This document shows, piece after piece, positions 34,889-44,535 of a DNA stretch of 64,000 bases. Position 1 is the first letter of the stretch. The number at the start of each line of letters is the position of its first letter. The position numbers were made by a program, and so were the translations under genes. Origin of the DNA: Lysobacter antibioticus HS124 (GTDB taxonomy: Bacteria; Pseudomonadota; Gammaproteobacteria; Xanthomonadales; Xanthomonadaceae); contig NZ_HG424443.1 of assembly GCF_000336385.2 (NCBI RefSeq), forward strand, positions 1-64,000, given 5' to 3'. The notes beneath the pieces were generated by a model. It was not told the origin of the DNA, ran no database searches, and saw only the letters and a list, made by a program, of their open reading frames with translations.

Positions 34889-36136
34889 TCAGCGCCGGCC
34901 GCTGTCGGCCCGCCCGGCCGCCGGCGCGGCCGGCTTGCCGGACGGGCACAGCGCGGCGCGGATGCGTTCGGCCGCCGCGTTGCGCTCGGCGGTCCCGATC
35001 GCGTCCGCCTCGCTGTTGCGCTCGTCGTCGAGGAAGCGGTCGCAGGGCGTCCACGTGCCGCCGTTGCCCGCCGGGTCGGCGCCCGCGGCGCGCAGCGCCT
35101 CGACGGTCTCGGCCAGCGCTGCCGGTTGCGGCGCCTGATCCAGGCGCTTGGACAGCCCGTCGGCCTGCGCCGACAGCGCCCGCGCGCCCAGCACCGGATC
35201 TTCGCGCAGTTGCGCGGCGATCGCCGGCGCGGCGTCCAGCAGGCGCGCGAGTTGCTGCTTGGATTCCACTGCGCGCAGGGCGGCCAGCGACTGCCCGGGG
35301 CCGAAGCCGATACCGGCGTCGAGCCAGGCCTGCAGGCCCGGGCCGCGCCATTGCTGCAGCACGCGTTCGGCCGGGTCGCCGATCCGGCAGTGCTCCGGGT
35401 CGGCGTCGTCTTCGAACAGCAGCGGCGCCGCGGCCGTCGCCGTCGGTAAGGTTGCGCGCCACAACTGCGCCCATCGCGCGAAATGCGCGGCGTCGGTTTC
35501 GTGTTCGGTCAGTGCGCGCAACACCACCCGCAGCGCGCTTTGCTTGGCTTCGCGGGTGGCCGGTCCGGCGACCACGGCTGCGGCGGCGGTCAACAGCTCC
35601 GCGCCGTCCTGGCGCGGTCCGTAAGCCTGTTCGTCGAACCACAGCCAGCGCACGTAGCGGTAGCTGGGGCCGCCGCTGAGCGCGCACAGCGCCTGCGCCG
35701 GCGTCGGCTGTTCGGGCAGGGTCGCCAGGCCGGCGCGGATGCGCGCCGGGTCGCCGCCGCGTACGGTCGCCGCGAACGCCTCCAGTCGCGCCTGCTTGGC
35801 CTGGAAGTCGCGTTCGCGCAGATCGACGATCGCCTGGCGGCCGAGCAGGGCCAGGGCCAGCGCGGCGATGCCGCCCAGGGCCAAGCCGAGCAGGGCCGGG
35901 CCCAGGCGGCGGCCGCGTCCGGCCCAGACCAGCAACGGCAGCGGAGCGAGCGCGGCCACGGCGGCCGCGACCCAGCTGCCCTCGTAGGCCACCCACCCGC
36001 TCACGTCGGAGCGATGCAGGCGATAGGCCAGCCAACTCATCCAGACCGCGACGATCGCCGGCCAGGCCGCGAAGGCGATCAGGCCGACGCGGCGCGCGGA
36101 AGGCGCGGCGTCCGACGCGGGAGCGGCGTGGGTCAT
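34889..36136 (-). CDS. Membrane-anchored protein of unknown function
   Basis: A 415-residue protein: three N-terminal hydrophobic segments (about residues 17-38, 55-72 and 79-97), then a ~310-residue alanine-rich, mostly helical soluble domain with a few cysteines (LCALSG, EHCRIG, TPCDRF, ALCPSG). I recognise no family. Start ATG 36136 follows AAGGAA; an ATG at 36181 lacks a site. It sits 16 bases upstream of xthA on the same strand, so read-through into xthA is likely. Confidence 0.6.
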   Translation of the reverse strand: MTHAAPASDAAPSARRVGLIAFAAWPAIVAVWMSWLAYRLHRSDVSGWVAYEGSWVAAAVAALAPLPLLVWAGRGRRLGPALLGLALGGIAALALALLGRQAIVDLRERDFQAKQARLEAFAATVRGGDPARIRAGLATLPEQPTPAQALCALSGGPSYRYVRWLWFDEQAYGPRQDGAELLTAAAAVVAGPATREAKQSALRVVLRALTEHETDAAHFARWAQLWRATLPTATAAAPLLFEDDADPEHCRIGDPAERVLQQWRGPGLQAWLDAGIGFGPGQSLAALRAVESKQQLARLLDAAPAIAAQLREDPVLGARALSAQADGLSKRLDQAPQPAALAETVEALRAAGADPAGNGGTWTPCDRFLDDERNSEADAIGTAERNAAAERIRAALCPSGKPAAPAAGRADSGRR

Positions 36137-36218
36137 GGGCGAGTTCCTTCTCGATGGGCGATGCGATGCGCCGATCATCATCGCATCGCCGGCACAAGCG
36201 GTGCGCCCGCCGTGTCCG

Positions 36219-37649
36219 CTACTTCGCCAGCCAGCGGATCATCGCGTCGATCTTGCCGCGGTACGGCGGCTTGAGCAGGTCGCTGGCGGCGAGCCGGCGC
36301 TGGTGGAACACCGGCAGCAGCTTGCTGAAGGTGTCGAAGCCGTTGCGGCCGTGGATGGCGCCGATGCCGCTCGGGCCGATGCCGCCGAACGGCAGGTCGT
36401 GGGCGCCGAAATGCAGCAGGGTGTCGTTGACGGTGACGCCGCCGGCCAGGGTTTGGGCCAGGATCTTGTCGATCTGGGCGCGGTCGTGGCCGAACGGATA
36501 CAGCGCCAGCGGCCGGTCGAGCGCGTTGATGCGCGCGATCGCCTCGTCCAGGCTGCGGTAGGAAATCACCGGCAGGATCGGGCCGAAGATCTCGTGCTGC
36601 ATCACCTGCGCCTGCGGGTCGGGTTCGACCACCAGCGCCGGCGGGAACAGCCGCTCGGCCTGGCGCTGCGCCTGCGCCGCCGGATCGGCGAAGGGCTCGA
36701 TCACCTGCAACCCGCGCTGACGCGCGTCGTCGAGGTAGGAGGCCAGCCGCGCGTACTGGCTGGCGTTGATGATCCGGGTGTAGTCGCGGCTGGCGCCCAG
36801 GTCGGCGCCGTAGCGCGCGCGCAGTTGCGCCAGCAGGGCCTGGACCAGTTCGTCGCGGCGCGACGCGTCGACCAGCACGTAATCCACGCCGATGCAGGTC
36901 TGGCCGGCGTTGAACCACTTGCCGCTGGCGATGCGCGCGGCGGCGCGCTCGATCGGGTAATCCGGGCACACCAGTGCCGGCGCCTTGCCGCCCAGTTCCA
37001 GGGTCACCGGGGTCAGGTTCGGCGCCGCCGCGGCCATGACCTTGCGTCCGACCGCGGTCGAGCCGGTGAACAGCAGATGGTCGAAGGGCAGGGCCGAGAA
37101 CGCCGCGCCGAGTTCGGCGCCGCCCAGCGCGACCGCGACCCGGTCGTCGGGGAAGACGTCGGCGAGCAGCTCGCGCAGGAACTGCGACGTGCGCGGGGTG
37201 TGTTCGGACGGCTTCAGATAGACGTGGTTGCCGGCGGCGATGGCCGAGGCCAGCGGCACCAGGGCCAGGTTCACCGGGTAGTTCCACGGCGACAGGATGC
37301 CGACCACGCCGACCGGCTCGGGGCGGATCTCGGCCCGCGCCGGCCAGAAGCGCCAGCCGACCGCGGCCCGGCGCGGCTTCATCCAGCGCCGCAGCTGGGC
37401 CAGGGCGTGGTCGATTTCGGCCAACACGATCATCGCTTCGGACAGCAGGTTCTCGTGGCTGGAGCGATGGCCGAAGTCGGCGCGGATGGCCGCGTCCATC
37501 TCCGCGCTGCGGGCGCGGAAGGCGTCGCGCAGGCGGATCAGGTCGGCGCGGCGCTGGGCGTAGTCCGGCTTGCGCGCCTGCCAGGCGGTGCGCAGGCGTT
37601 CGCGGGTCGCGGCCAGATCGGCGATGGGCGTGTCGGCGAGGATGTCCAT
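36219..37649 (-). CDS. Coniferyl aldehyde dehydrogenase-like ALDH
   Basis: A 476-residue NAD(P)-dependent aldehyde dehydrogenase. Seen: SPWNYPVNLALVPLASAIAAG with K146 in YLKPSEH, FTGSTAVGRK, E218 in LELGGKAP and the catalytic C252 in FNAGQTCIG. The class-3-like N-terminus and the C-terminal HQRRL...LLKPPYRG tail match bacterial coniferyl-aldehyde dehydrogenases (CalB). Physiological substrate may be any hydrophobic or aromatic aldehyde. No lignin genes are nearby. Confidence 0.9.
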   Translation of the reverse strand: MDILADTPIADLAATRERLRTAWQARKPDYAQRRADLIRLRDAFRARSAEMDAAIRADFGHRSSHENLLSEAMIVLAEIDHALAQLRRWMKPRRAAVGWRFWPARAEIRPEPVGVVGILSPWNYPVNLALVPLASAIAAGNHVYLKPSEHTPRTSQFLRELLADVFPDDRVAVALGGAELGAAFSALPFDHLLFTGSTAVGRKVMAAAAPNLTPVTLELGGKAPALVCPDYPIERAAARIASGKWFNAGQTCIGVDYVLVDASRRDELVQALLAQLRARYGADLGASRDYTRIINASQYARLASYLDDARQRGLQVIEPFADPAAQAQRQAERLFPPALVVEPDPQAQVMQHEIFGPILPVISYRSLDEAIARINALDRPLALYPFGHDRAQIDKILAQTLAGGVTVNDTLLHFGAHDLPFGGIGPSGIGAIHGRNGFDTFSKLLPVFHQRRLAASDLLKPPYRGKIDAMIRWLAK

Positions 37650-37831
37650 ACGCGGCAGTGTAGTCGCGTCCGTGGCCGTGGAGCGTGACCGCGGTGGGGC
37701 GAGCGAGGCCAGGCGAGGGGGGCGTGGCGGCCGATCTGCGCGCGCCGGTCGCGCACCGGTCCCGGCCCGACGGGGGGCGGACCATGCGACGACCGGGCCG
37801 ACCCGAGCAAGCCAGAACCGGTGCCGCGGAC

Positions 37832-37837
37832 TACAAT
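37832..37837 (+). promoter_or_regulatory. -10 box of a leaderless gene
   Basis: TACAAT followed by GGGCGC and ATG 37844, so transcription should begin at the start codon. A -35 is not evident. Confidence 0.6.
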
Positions 37838-37843
37838 GGGCGC

Positions 37844-38389
37844 ATGAGCTTGCGCCCCTACCTCGATGCCTTCCCCAACCTCGGTGAGCGCGTCTACGTC
37901 GACCCCGCCGCGACCGTGATCGGCGCGGTCGACCTGGGCGACGACGTGTCGATCTGGCCCGGTTGCGTGGTGCGCGGCGACGTCAACACGATCTCGATCG
38001 GCGCCCGCACTAATGTCCAGGACGGCACCATCGTCCACGTCACCCACGAGGGGCCGTTCACCCGTCCCGGCGGCCTGCCGACCGTGATCGGCAACGACGT
38101 GACCATCGGCCATGCCGCGATCGTCCATGCCTGCACCATCGAGGAATTCGCCCTGATCGGCATGGGCGCCAAGATCCTCGACGGCGCGCGCGTGTCGCGC
38201 TTCGGTTTCGTCGGTGCCGGCGCGGTGATCGCGCCGGGCAAGACGGTCGGCGAAGGCGAGCTGTGGCTGGGCAATCCGGCGCGCTGCGTGCGCAAGCTCA
38301 GCGAGCGCGAAATCGAACAGTTGCGCTACAGCGCGCAACATTACGTTCGCCTCAAGGACCGTTATCTGGGCATGCTCTCGTCGGGCTAG
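37844..38389 (+). CDS. Gamma-class carbonic anhydrase-like protein
   Basis: A 181-residue left-handed beta-helix protein with hexapeptide repeats. Candidate zinc ligands H68 (HVTHEG), H90 (IGHAAI) and H95 (VHACT) are all present, as in the YrdA/CaiE branch of gamma carbonic anhydrases; many of these have weak or no measured activity. The C-terminal helix LSEREIEQLRYSAQHYVRL closes the trimer. There is no ribosome binding site; the promoter spacing argues for a leaderless message. Confidence 0.93.
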   Translation: MSLRPYLDAFPNLGERVYVDPAATVIGAVDLGDDVSIWPGCVVRGDVNTISIGARTNVQDGTIVHVTHEGPFTRPGGLPTVIGNDVTIGHAAIVHACTIEEFALIGMGAKILDGARVSRFGFVGAGAVIAPGKTVGEGELWLGNPARCVRKLSEREIEQLRYSAQHYVRLKDRYLGMLSSG

Positions 38390-38453
38390 TCACGGAATCG
38401 GGCGGCGTTTACAGTCGCGCAGGGGAAAAGCGCGACTCAGGAGTCGGGGCAAC

Positions 38454-38951
38454 ATGGAAGAACCGCAGAATCCGTACGCCGCACCGTCGGCACTGCCCGT
38501 GGCGGGCGAAGACTACAGCGTGCGCGCCGACCGCGGCACACGCCTGATCGCGCGTCTGATCGACGGCGCCCTGTACATGGTGTGCATGGCGCCGGTGTTC
38601 GTCGCCGTGGCGGTCGATCCCAACAGCGAACAACCCTCGCCCCTGCAGCTGGGCATCATGAGCCTGGGCTTGCTGTTCGCCCTGGCACTGTTCGCCTACA
38701 ACCTGGTGCTGCTGGCGCAAAGCGGGCAGACCCTGGGCAAGCGCTGGCTGAAGATCAAGATCGTGCGCCTGGACGGCAGCCCGGCCTCGCTGGGCCGCAT
38801 CCTCGGCCTGCGCATGATCGTGATCGGCCTGATCGAGTCGGTGCCTTGCCTGGGCGCGCTCTTCAGTCTGGCCAACGCACTGTGGATCTTCGGCGACGAA
38901 AGCCGTTGCCTGCACGATCTGCTCGCCGACACCAAGGTGATCAACGCCTGA
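38454..38951 (+). CDS. RDD family membrane protein 1
   Basis: A 165-residue RDD protein. A soluble proline-rich start (EEPQNPYAAPSALP) leads to RLIARLIDGALYMVC, the Arg-Asp pair naming the family, then two more hydrophobic stretches and QTLGKRWLKIKIVRLDG. RDD proteins have been linked to ion exchange in some bacteria, but here the role is unknown. AGGAGT precedes ATG 38454. First gene of a seven-gene operon; its TGA overlaps the next ATG by one base. Confidence 0.9.
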   Translation: MEEPQNPYAAPSALPVAGEDYSVRADRGTRLIARLIDGALYMVCMAPVFVAVAVDPNSEQPSPLQLGIMSLGLLFALALFAYNLVLLAQSGQTLGKRWLKIKIVRLDGSPASLGRILGLRMIVIGLIESVPCLGALFSLANALWIFGDESRCLHDLLADTKVINA

Positions 38952-39634
38952 TGCTCGACACCTACCGCCAGGTGGTGACGCCCGAAGGCGTCGCGCTGCA
39001 CCTGCGCGCTGCCGGGCCGGTGCCGCGCGCGCTGGCCTGGCTGCTCGATCTGGCGTTGCGCGCGGTGATCTACGCCGCGCTGTTCCGCGCCCTGGTCGGC
39101 CTGTTCGGCGAGGCCGGCTACGCCGTGCTCGCGCTGGTGGTGTTCGTGATGACCTGGTTCTACCAGGTGCTGTTCGAAGTGCTGATGCAAGGCCGCACGC
39201 CCGGCAAGTGGGCGCTGGGGCTGCGCGTGGTCGCCGCCGACGGCGCGCCGGTGGGCTGGATGGCCTCGTTCACCCGCAATCTGCTGCGGGTGGTGGACGC
39301 GTTGCCGGTGGGTTACGCCGTCGGTCTGGTCGCCTGCCTGTTCGATCCCTGGGGCCGCCGGCTCGGCGACATGGTGGCCGGCACCCTGGTGGTGCACGCG
39401 CCGCGGCATACGCCGCAGACCGCGGCGGCGGTGGTCCCGCCGCTGGCGCCGTCGTCGCCGCTGTTGCCGCACGAGCAGGCGGCGATGGTCGCCTTCGCCG
39501 AACGCGCGCCGCGTCTGACCCTGGCGCGCCAGATCGAGCTGGCCGAACTGACCGAGCCGCTGACCCGCAGCCGCGGCGAGCAGGCGGTCGACCGGGTCTA
39601 CGGCATCGCCAACTGGCTGTTGGGGCGGCGATGA
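38951..39634 (+). CDS. RDD family membrane protein 2
   Basis: A 227-residue RDD protein: PRALAWLLDLALRAVIY as the first helix (Asp of the RDD pair kept), a second and third membrane segment, GRTPGKWALGLRVVAADG and a ~75-residue soluble C-terminal tail rich in Pro, Ala and charged residues. Unlike copy 1 it starts VTPEGVALHLRAAGP, a lead typical of the RDD proteins paired with SpoIIM. Overlaps the previous gene (TGATG) and the next (ATGA). Confidence 0.9.
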   Translation: MLDTYRQVVTPEGVALHLRAAGPVPRALAWLLDLALRAVIYAALFRALVGLFGEAGYAVLALVVFVMTWFYQVLFEVLMQGRTPGKWALGLRVVAADGAPVGWMASFTRNLLRVVDALPVGYAVGLVACLFDPWGRRLGDMVAGTLVVHAPRHTPQTAAAVVPPLAPSSPLLPHEQAAMVAFAERAPRLTLARQIELAELTEPLTRSRGEQAVDRVYGIANWLLGRR

Positions 39635-40644
39635 GACAAGAGCACTTCGTCGCCCGCCACGAGTACGAATGGCGCGAGTTCGAGCGCTGGCTGGAGCATC
39701 GTTCCGCCAGCGCCCGCCACGCTCGCGGCCACCGCCGCGAGTGGAACGGGCTCAGCGACGATCAGTTGCCCGAACGCCACCGCCGGCTGTGCCAGCAACT
39801 GGCGCTGGCGCGCCGGCGCGGCTACAGCGCGGTGGTCACCGATCGTCTGCAACAACTGATGCAGCGCGGCCACAGCGTGCTGTACCGGACCAAGCCGGTG
39901 CATTGGCGGCGGGCGATCGAGTTCCTGTTGGCCGGTTTTCCGCGCCTGGTCCGGGCCGAGCGCCATTGCATGCTGGCCGCGGCGCTGCTGTTCGTGCTGC
40001 CGCTGGCGAGCATTTTCGTCGCCATCCAGATCAAGCCCGATCTCGCCGCCGGCCTGTTCGACGTGCAGAGCCTGGCGCGCTTCGAGCAGATGTACGACCC
40101 GGCCGGCAAGAGCGACCTGGGCCGCACCGACGAAGACGATCTGCAGATGTTCGCCCATTACATCGGCAACAACGTCGGCATCGGCTTCCAGACCTTCGCC
40201 AGCGGCCTGGTCGCCGGCCTCGGCACGGTGTTCGTGTTGATCTTCAACGGCGTGATGATCGGCGGGGTCGCCGGGCATCTGCAGGCGGTCGGCCACGGCG
40301 ACCCGTTCTGGCGCTTCGTCGCCGGCCATTCGGCGCCGGAACTGACCGCGATCGTGATCGCCGGCGGCGCCGGCCTGCGCCTGGGGTTGAGCCTGATCGC
40401 CCCCGGCCAGCGGCGACGGATCGATTCGCTGATCCACGGCGGCCGGCGCGGCGCCAAGATCTGCATCGGCGTGTTCGCCATGCTGGTGTTCGCCGCCTTC
40501 GTCGAGGCGTTCTGGTCGTCGATCGCCGGGGTGCCGGCGCCGGTCAAGTACGCGGTCGGCGCGGCGCTGTGGGTGCTGGTCGGGCTGTGGCTGCTGCGCG
40601 GCGGCCGCAACGCCGCCTATCGCGACGACGAAGACGCCGCATGA
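39631..40644 (+). CDS. Stage II sporulation protein M (SpoIIM)-like membrane protein
   Basis: A 337-residue protein: a basic, helical cytosolic N-terminal ~110 residues, then five to six hydrophobic segments including the family core ALLFVLPLASIFVAIQIKP, YIGNNVGIGFQTFASGL and APELTAIVIAGGAGL. The DUF95/SpoIIM family occurs in many non-sporulating bacteria next to RDD and MoxR genes, where its job is unknown. ATGA overlaps on both sides. Confidence 0.9.
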   Translation: MRQEHFVARHEYEWREFERWLEHRSASARHARGHRREWNGLSDDQLPERHRRLCQQLALARRRGYSAVVTDRLQQLMQRGHSVLYRTKPVHWRRAIEFLLAGFPRLVRAERHCMLAAALLFVLPLASIFVAIQIKPDLAAGLFDVQSLARFEQMYDPAGKSDLGRTDEDDLQMFAHYIGNNVGIGFQTFASGLVAGLGTVFVLIFNGVMIGGVAGHLQAVGHGDPFWRFVAGHSAPELTAIVIAGGAGLRLGLSLIAPGQRRRIDSLIHGGRRGAKICIGVFAMLVFAAFVEAFWSSIAGVPAPVKYAVGAALWVLVGLWLLRGGRNAAYRDDEDAA

Positions 40645-42329
40645 GGCTGGAAGCGCTCACCGTCGCGCTGCGCCCGCGCAGCGCCTGGGAGGCCGCCGAA
40701 CTCGGCATGGCCCTGGTGCGGCGCCATGCCGGCGCGATCTGGAAGCCGTGGCTGCTGACTTCGCTGCCGTTGCTGGTCGCGCTCAACGCCGTGGGCTGGG
40801 CCCTGGATCTGCTGTGGCTGGCCGGCCTGCTGATGTGGTGGCTCAAGCCCTGGTTCGACCGCATCCCGCTGTTCGTGCTGTCGCGCGCGGTGTTCGGCGA
40901 AACCCCGGACACGCGCCAGACCGTGCGCGCGGCGCTGCGCTGGGGCGCACGCTGGTGGTTGCCGTATCTGACCTGGCGCCGGCTCGGTCCGGCGCGTTCG
41001 CTGTACCTGCCGGTGGATCTGCTCGAGGGCGGCAGCGGCAGCGAGGCCCGTCATCGCCGCGGCGCGCTCGGCGCGCCCGTGTACGGCGTCGGGTCGCTGC
41101 TGACCCTGACCTGCGTCCACTTCGAAATCGTGATCGTGCTCGGCGCCCTGCTCGGCGCGCTGATGTTCGTGCCGTTCGATTACCTGCCGGACACGTTCAA
41201 GGCCCTGTTCGAAGCGGTCGCGGCCCAGCCGCAATGGTTCGACGCCACCCTCAACGGCCTGGCCTGGCTGGCGACCGCGCTGATCGAACCGTTCTACGTC
41301 GGCGCCGGCTTCGGCCTGTACCTCAATCGCCGCACCGAGATCGAGGGCTGGGACATCGAGATCGTGTTCCGTCGCCTGCGCGCGCGCCTGACCGCGGCCG
41401 CGGCGCCGTTGTTGCTGGTGTTGTGCGCGATGGTCGGTTTCGCGCCGGACGCGGCAGCGCAGGCGGCGGACGCGTCTTCCGCGGCGCAAGCGCAGGCCGC
41501 GGCGGCCGTCGAAGAAGAGGCCGCCGGCGACGAGACGGTGGGCGAAGCGGCGGCCGAAGCAGCGGCCGAAGAAACGGCAAGCGACGAAGAATCCGCACCG
41601 CCGTACGCGCCGATCCGCGACTACGTCGACGACAGCCGCAAGAGCCGCCGCTTGCCATCGACCCTGGGCGAGGTGTTCGGCGAGGACCGCCGCGACGACC
41701 GCGCGCTGCGCGAGGCGGTGGCCAAGGCGATGCAGGACCCGACGGTATCGCCCAAGCGCACCCAGACGGTGTGGAAACCCAAGGCCGAGCGCAAGGACCA
41801 GGAAAAAGAGCGCAAGCCGTCCAGCCTGGAGATGTTCGACGGCCTCGGCGGCAATCTCGCCGCGGTGGTGCAGTGGCTGCTGTGGGGCGTGGTCGCGGCG
41901 ATCGCGATCGCCCTGCTGTGGAGCGCCTCGCGCTGGCTGGGCTGGTTCCGCGGCGGCGAGGAAGAGGAGCCGTCGCCGGGCGAGGTGCGGGTCGGCGCCG
42001 CGGCCGAGCCCGAGCCCCTGCCCGACGACATTCCGACGGCGATCCGCCGCCTGTGGCGCGCCGGCCGCGCCCGCGATGCGTTGGCGCTGATGTACCGCGC
42101 CGCGGTCGAATCGATGGCGCAGCGCGCCGATATCGTGTTGGTGCCGGGTGCGACCGAGGCGCAATGCCTGCGCGCCTCGCGCAAGCTGGCCCTGGCCGAC
42201 GACCGCGAGGCCTTCGCCCGCGCCGTGCGCACCTGGCAGTACGCGGCCTATGCCGACGTCCTGCCGGACGACGAAGAGTTCGACGATCTGGTCGGCCTGC
42301 TCGGCCGTCGTTTCGGGTGGACCGCATGA
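40641..42329 (+). CDS. DUF4129 domain membrane protein
   Basis: A 562-residue protein. The N-terminal ~260 residues carry several membrane helices (WLLTSLPLLVALNAVGWAL, VIVLGALLGALMFVPF, LLLVLCAMVGF). A long Ala/Glu-rich region (about 275-325) and a charged linker follow, then one helix (QWLLWGVVAAIAIALLW) and the C-terminal DUF4129 domain (IRRLWRAGRARDALALMYRA ... ATEAQCLRAS ... AFARAVRTWQYAAYADV). DUF4129 is usually C-terminal to transglutaminase or stands in MoxR operons. Confidence 0.88.
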   Translation: MRLEALTVALRPRSAWEAAELGMALVRRHAGAIWKPWLLTSLPLLVALNAVGWALDLLWLAGLLMWWLKPWFDRIPLFVLSRAVFGETPDTRQTVRAALRWGARWWLPYLTWRRLGPARSLYLPVDLLEGGSGSEARHRRGALGAPVYGVGSLLTLTCVHFEIVIVLGALLGALMFVPFDYLPDTFKALFEAVAAQPQWFDATLNGLAWLATALIEPFYVGAGFGLYLNRRTEIEGWDIEIVFRRLRARLTAAAAPLLLVLCAMVGFAPDAAAQAADASSAAQAQAAAAVEEEAAGDETVGEAAAEAAAEETASDEESAPPYAPIRDYVDDSRKSRRLPSTLGEVFGEDRRDDRALREAVAKAMQDPTVSPKRTQTVWKPKAERKDQEKERKPSSLEMFDGLGGNLAAVVQWLLWGVVAAIAIALLWSASRWLGWFRGGEEEEPSPGEVRVGAAAEPEPLPDDIPTAIRRLWRAGRARDALALMYRAAVESMAQRADIVLVPGATEAQCLRASRKLALADDREAFARAVRTWQYAAYADVLPDDEEFDDLVGLLGRRFGWTA

Positions 42330-43549
42330 GCCGCGCCCGTCTGGCGATCGGCGCGCTGCTGGTGGTCGCAGTGGCGGTCGTGGCCGCAGTCGGCGTCGCG
42401 GTCTGGCGCGACGGCTACACCCGGGTCGAGGAGAGCGTCGACGCGCCGCGCAGCGGCGAAGCGGCCAGTAACCCGTTGTACGTGCTCAAGCTGGCCCTGC
42501 AACGCGATCGGGTCCAGGTCCAGGCGCGACAGCGTCTGGCGCTGGGCCTGCACCCGCTGAAGCCGCGCGACACGGTGCTGATCTTCCGCGACCCGCGCAC
42601 CTTGAGCGCCGACGACGCCAAGGCCTTGCTGGCCTGGGCCGAGCGCGGCGGTCATCTGATCGTGCGCACGCCGCCGCTGCACGAACAGCTCGGCGAATCG
42701 CCGGTGCCGGTGTTGACCGAACTCGGCGTGACCTTGCTCGACCGCAGCGACGTCGCCGACGAGGAGGAGCTGCGTTCCGGCTGCGTCGGCGTGTACGAGC
42801 GCGGCCTGGAGGCGCAGGGCCAGTTCTGCGGCGGACGCCGGTTCTATTTCTACAACAGCGACAGCGCGCCCGAGCGCGCCTGGGGCGACGAGGACAGCGC
42901 CTACGTCTACGCCCGTTTCGCCCACGGCCAGGGCCATGTCGACGTGGTCTCGGACCTGGACTTCCTGTCCAACGACACCGGCTCGGGCAATCCCTTGTTG
43001 CGCGGCCTGCGCTTCTCCGACGACAAGATCGCCCAGCCCGCCAACGCCGCCCTGGCCCGCCAGCTGTTGGCGCCGAACTACCGCGCCGGCACCGTGCACC
43101 TGATCTATGCGGCGGAAGTGCCGTCGCTGTGGAAGACCCTGATCGAACGCAGCTGGATGGCCTGGCTGCCGCTGCTGCTGTGGCTGCTGGGCTGGCTGTG
43201 GCTGCGCATGCAGCGTTTCGGCCCGCTGCGGCCGGCGCCGGCGTTGGAGCGGCGCTCGCTGCTCGAACACATCGTCGCCAGCGGCGAGCACGTTTACCGT
43301 TACGGCTACGGCCCGCGCCTGTACGAGGCCGCGCGCCGCGCCTTCCTGGCCCGCCTGCGCCGGCGCGACCCCTACGCCGCCGGCCTCGACGGCGAGCCGC
43401 GCGTGGCGCTGCTCGCCGAACGCTTCAAGAGCGCGCCGGCCTTGTCCGCCGACGAGATTCGCGACGCGCTGACTCCGCCGCTGGCGCGCGAACACACCGC
43501 GTTCCGCACCCGCATCGCCACTTTGATCCGCATGAGAAACCGCTTATGA
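42326..43549 (+). CDS. DUF4350 domain protein
   Basis: A 407-residue protein with an N-terminal membrane anchor (residues ~5-27), a periplasmic or extracytoplasmic DUF4350 domain (a Rossmann-like fold: DTVLIFRDPRTLSADDAKAL, LLAWAERGGHLIVRTP), two cysteines, a second anchor (AWLPLLLWLLGWLWLRM, ~residue 280) and a basic helical C-terminal tail. Standard companion of SpoIIM, DUF4129 and MoxR genes. ATGA overlaps with both neighbours. Confidence 0.88.
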   Translation: MSRARLAIGALLVVAVAVVAAVGVAVWRDGYTRVEESVDAPRSGEAASNPLYVLKLALQRDRVQVQARQRLALGLHPLKPRDTVLIFRDPRTLSADDAKALLAWAERGGHLIVRTPPLHEQLGESPVPVLTELGVTLLDRSDVADEEELRSGCVGVYERGLEAQGQFCGGRRFYFYNSDSAPERAWGDEDSAYVYARFAHGQGHVDVVSDLDFLSNDTGSGNPLLRGLRFSDDKIAQPANAALARQLLAPNYRAGTVHLIYAAEVPSLWKTLIERSWMAWLPLLLWLLGWLWLRMQRFGPLRPAPALERRSLLEHIVASGEHVYRYGYGPRLYEAARRAFLARLRRRDPYAAGLDGEPRVALLAERFKSAPALSADEIRDALTPPLAREHTAFRTRIATLIRMRNRL

Positions 43550-44535
43550 CCCTCGACGCCGCTCCGCTCGTCCCGATCACCGGCGCCGCGCTGGCGCAAC
43601 GCGCCGCCGACGTGCGCGAGGAAGTCGGCAAGGCCTTCATCGGCCAGGCCGAGGTGCTCGACCAGATCCTGATCGCCCTGCTCGCCGGCGGCCACGCCCT
43701 GCTCGAAGGCGTGCCCGGCCTGGGCAAGACCTTGGTGGTGCGCGCCCTGTCCAAGGCGCTGGACTGCGGCTACGCCCGGGTCCAGTTCACCCCCGACCTG
43801 ATGCCCAGCGACATCAGCGGCCACGCGGTGTACGACCCGAAGACGGAGAGCTTCAACATCCGCCGGGGCCCGGTGTTCACCAATCTGCTGTTGGCCGACG
43901 AAATCAACCGCGCCCCGGCCAAGACCCAGTCGGCGCTGCTGGAGGCGATGCAGGAGCAGCAGGTCACCATCGAAGGCCACAGCTTCGAACTGCCGCCGCC
44001 GTTCCTGACCCTGGCCACGCAGAACCCGGTCGAGCAGGAAGGCACCTATCCCCTGCCCGAAGCGCAGCTCGACCGCTTCCTGCTCAAGATCCTGATCGGC
44101 TATCCCAGCCGCGCCGACGAGAAGCGCATGGTCAGCGCGGTCAGCCTGGGCCGCAGCGCGTCGGACTTCGACCTGTCGCAGGTGCGGCGCGTGCTCGGCC
44201 CGGAGGAGATCGTGGCGATGCAGCAGGGCACGGCGCTGGTGCGGGTCGACGAGGCGGTAATCGACTACGTGGTGCGGATCGTCGGCACCACTCGCGATTG
44301 GGCCGGCATCGCCCTCGGCGCCGGTCCGCGCGGCAGCCTGGCTCTGGTGCGCGCCGCGCGCGCCCAGGCGGTGCTGTCCGGGCGCGACTTCGTCACTCCC
44401 GACGACGTGCGCGAGATCGCCAAGCCGGCGCTGCGCCATCGCATCGCGCTGGCGCCGGAGCTGCAGATCGAAGGCCAGTCGCCGGACGACGTGCTGCACG
44501 CGCTGTTGGCCAAGGTCGAAGCGCCGCGGCAATGA
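43546..44535 (+). CDS. MoxR-family AAA+ ATPase
   Basis: A 329-residue ATPase with Walker A GVPGLGKTL (residues 55-63), Walker B LLLADEINRAP (about 114-124), the pre-sensor TQNPVEQEGTYPLPEAQLDRF and a lid domain. MoxR ATPases act as chaperones that mature or remodel partner complexes, most often a VWA/DUF58 protein encoded next door, as here. Starts inside the DUF4350 stop and ends inside the DUF58 start. Confidence 0.95.
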   Translation: MTLDAAPLVPITGAALAQRAADVREEVGKAFIGQAEVLDQILIALLAGGHALLEGVPGLGKTLVVRALSKALDCGYARVQFTPDLMPSDISGHAVYDPKTESFNIRRGPVFTNLLLADEINRAPAKTQSALLEAMQEQQVTIEGHSFELPPPFLTLATQNPVEQEGTYPLPEAQLDRFLLKILIGYPSRADEKRMVSAVSLGRSASDFDLSQVRRVLGPEEIVAMQQGTALVRVDEAVIDYVVRIVGTTRDWAGIALGAGPRGSLALVRAARAQAVLSGRDFVTPDDVREIAKPALRHRIALAPELQIEGQSPDDVLHALLAKVEAPRQ

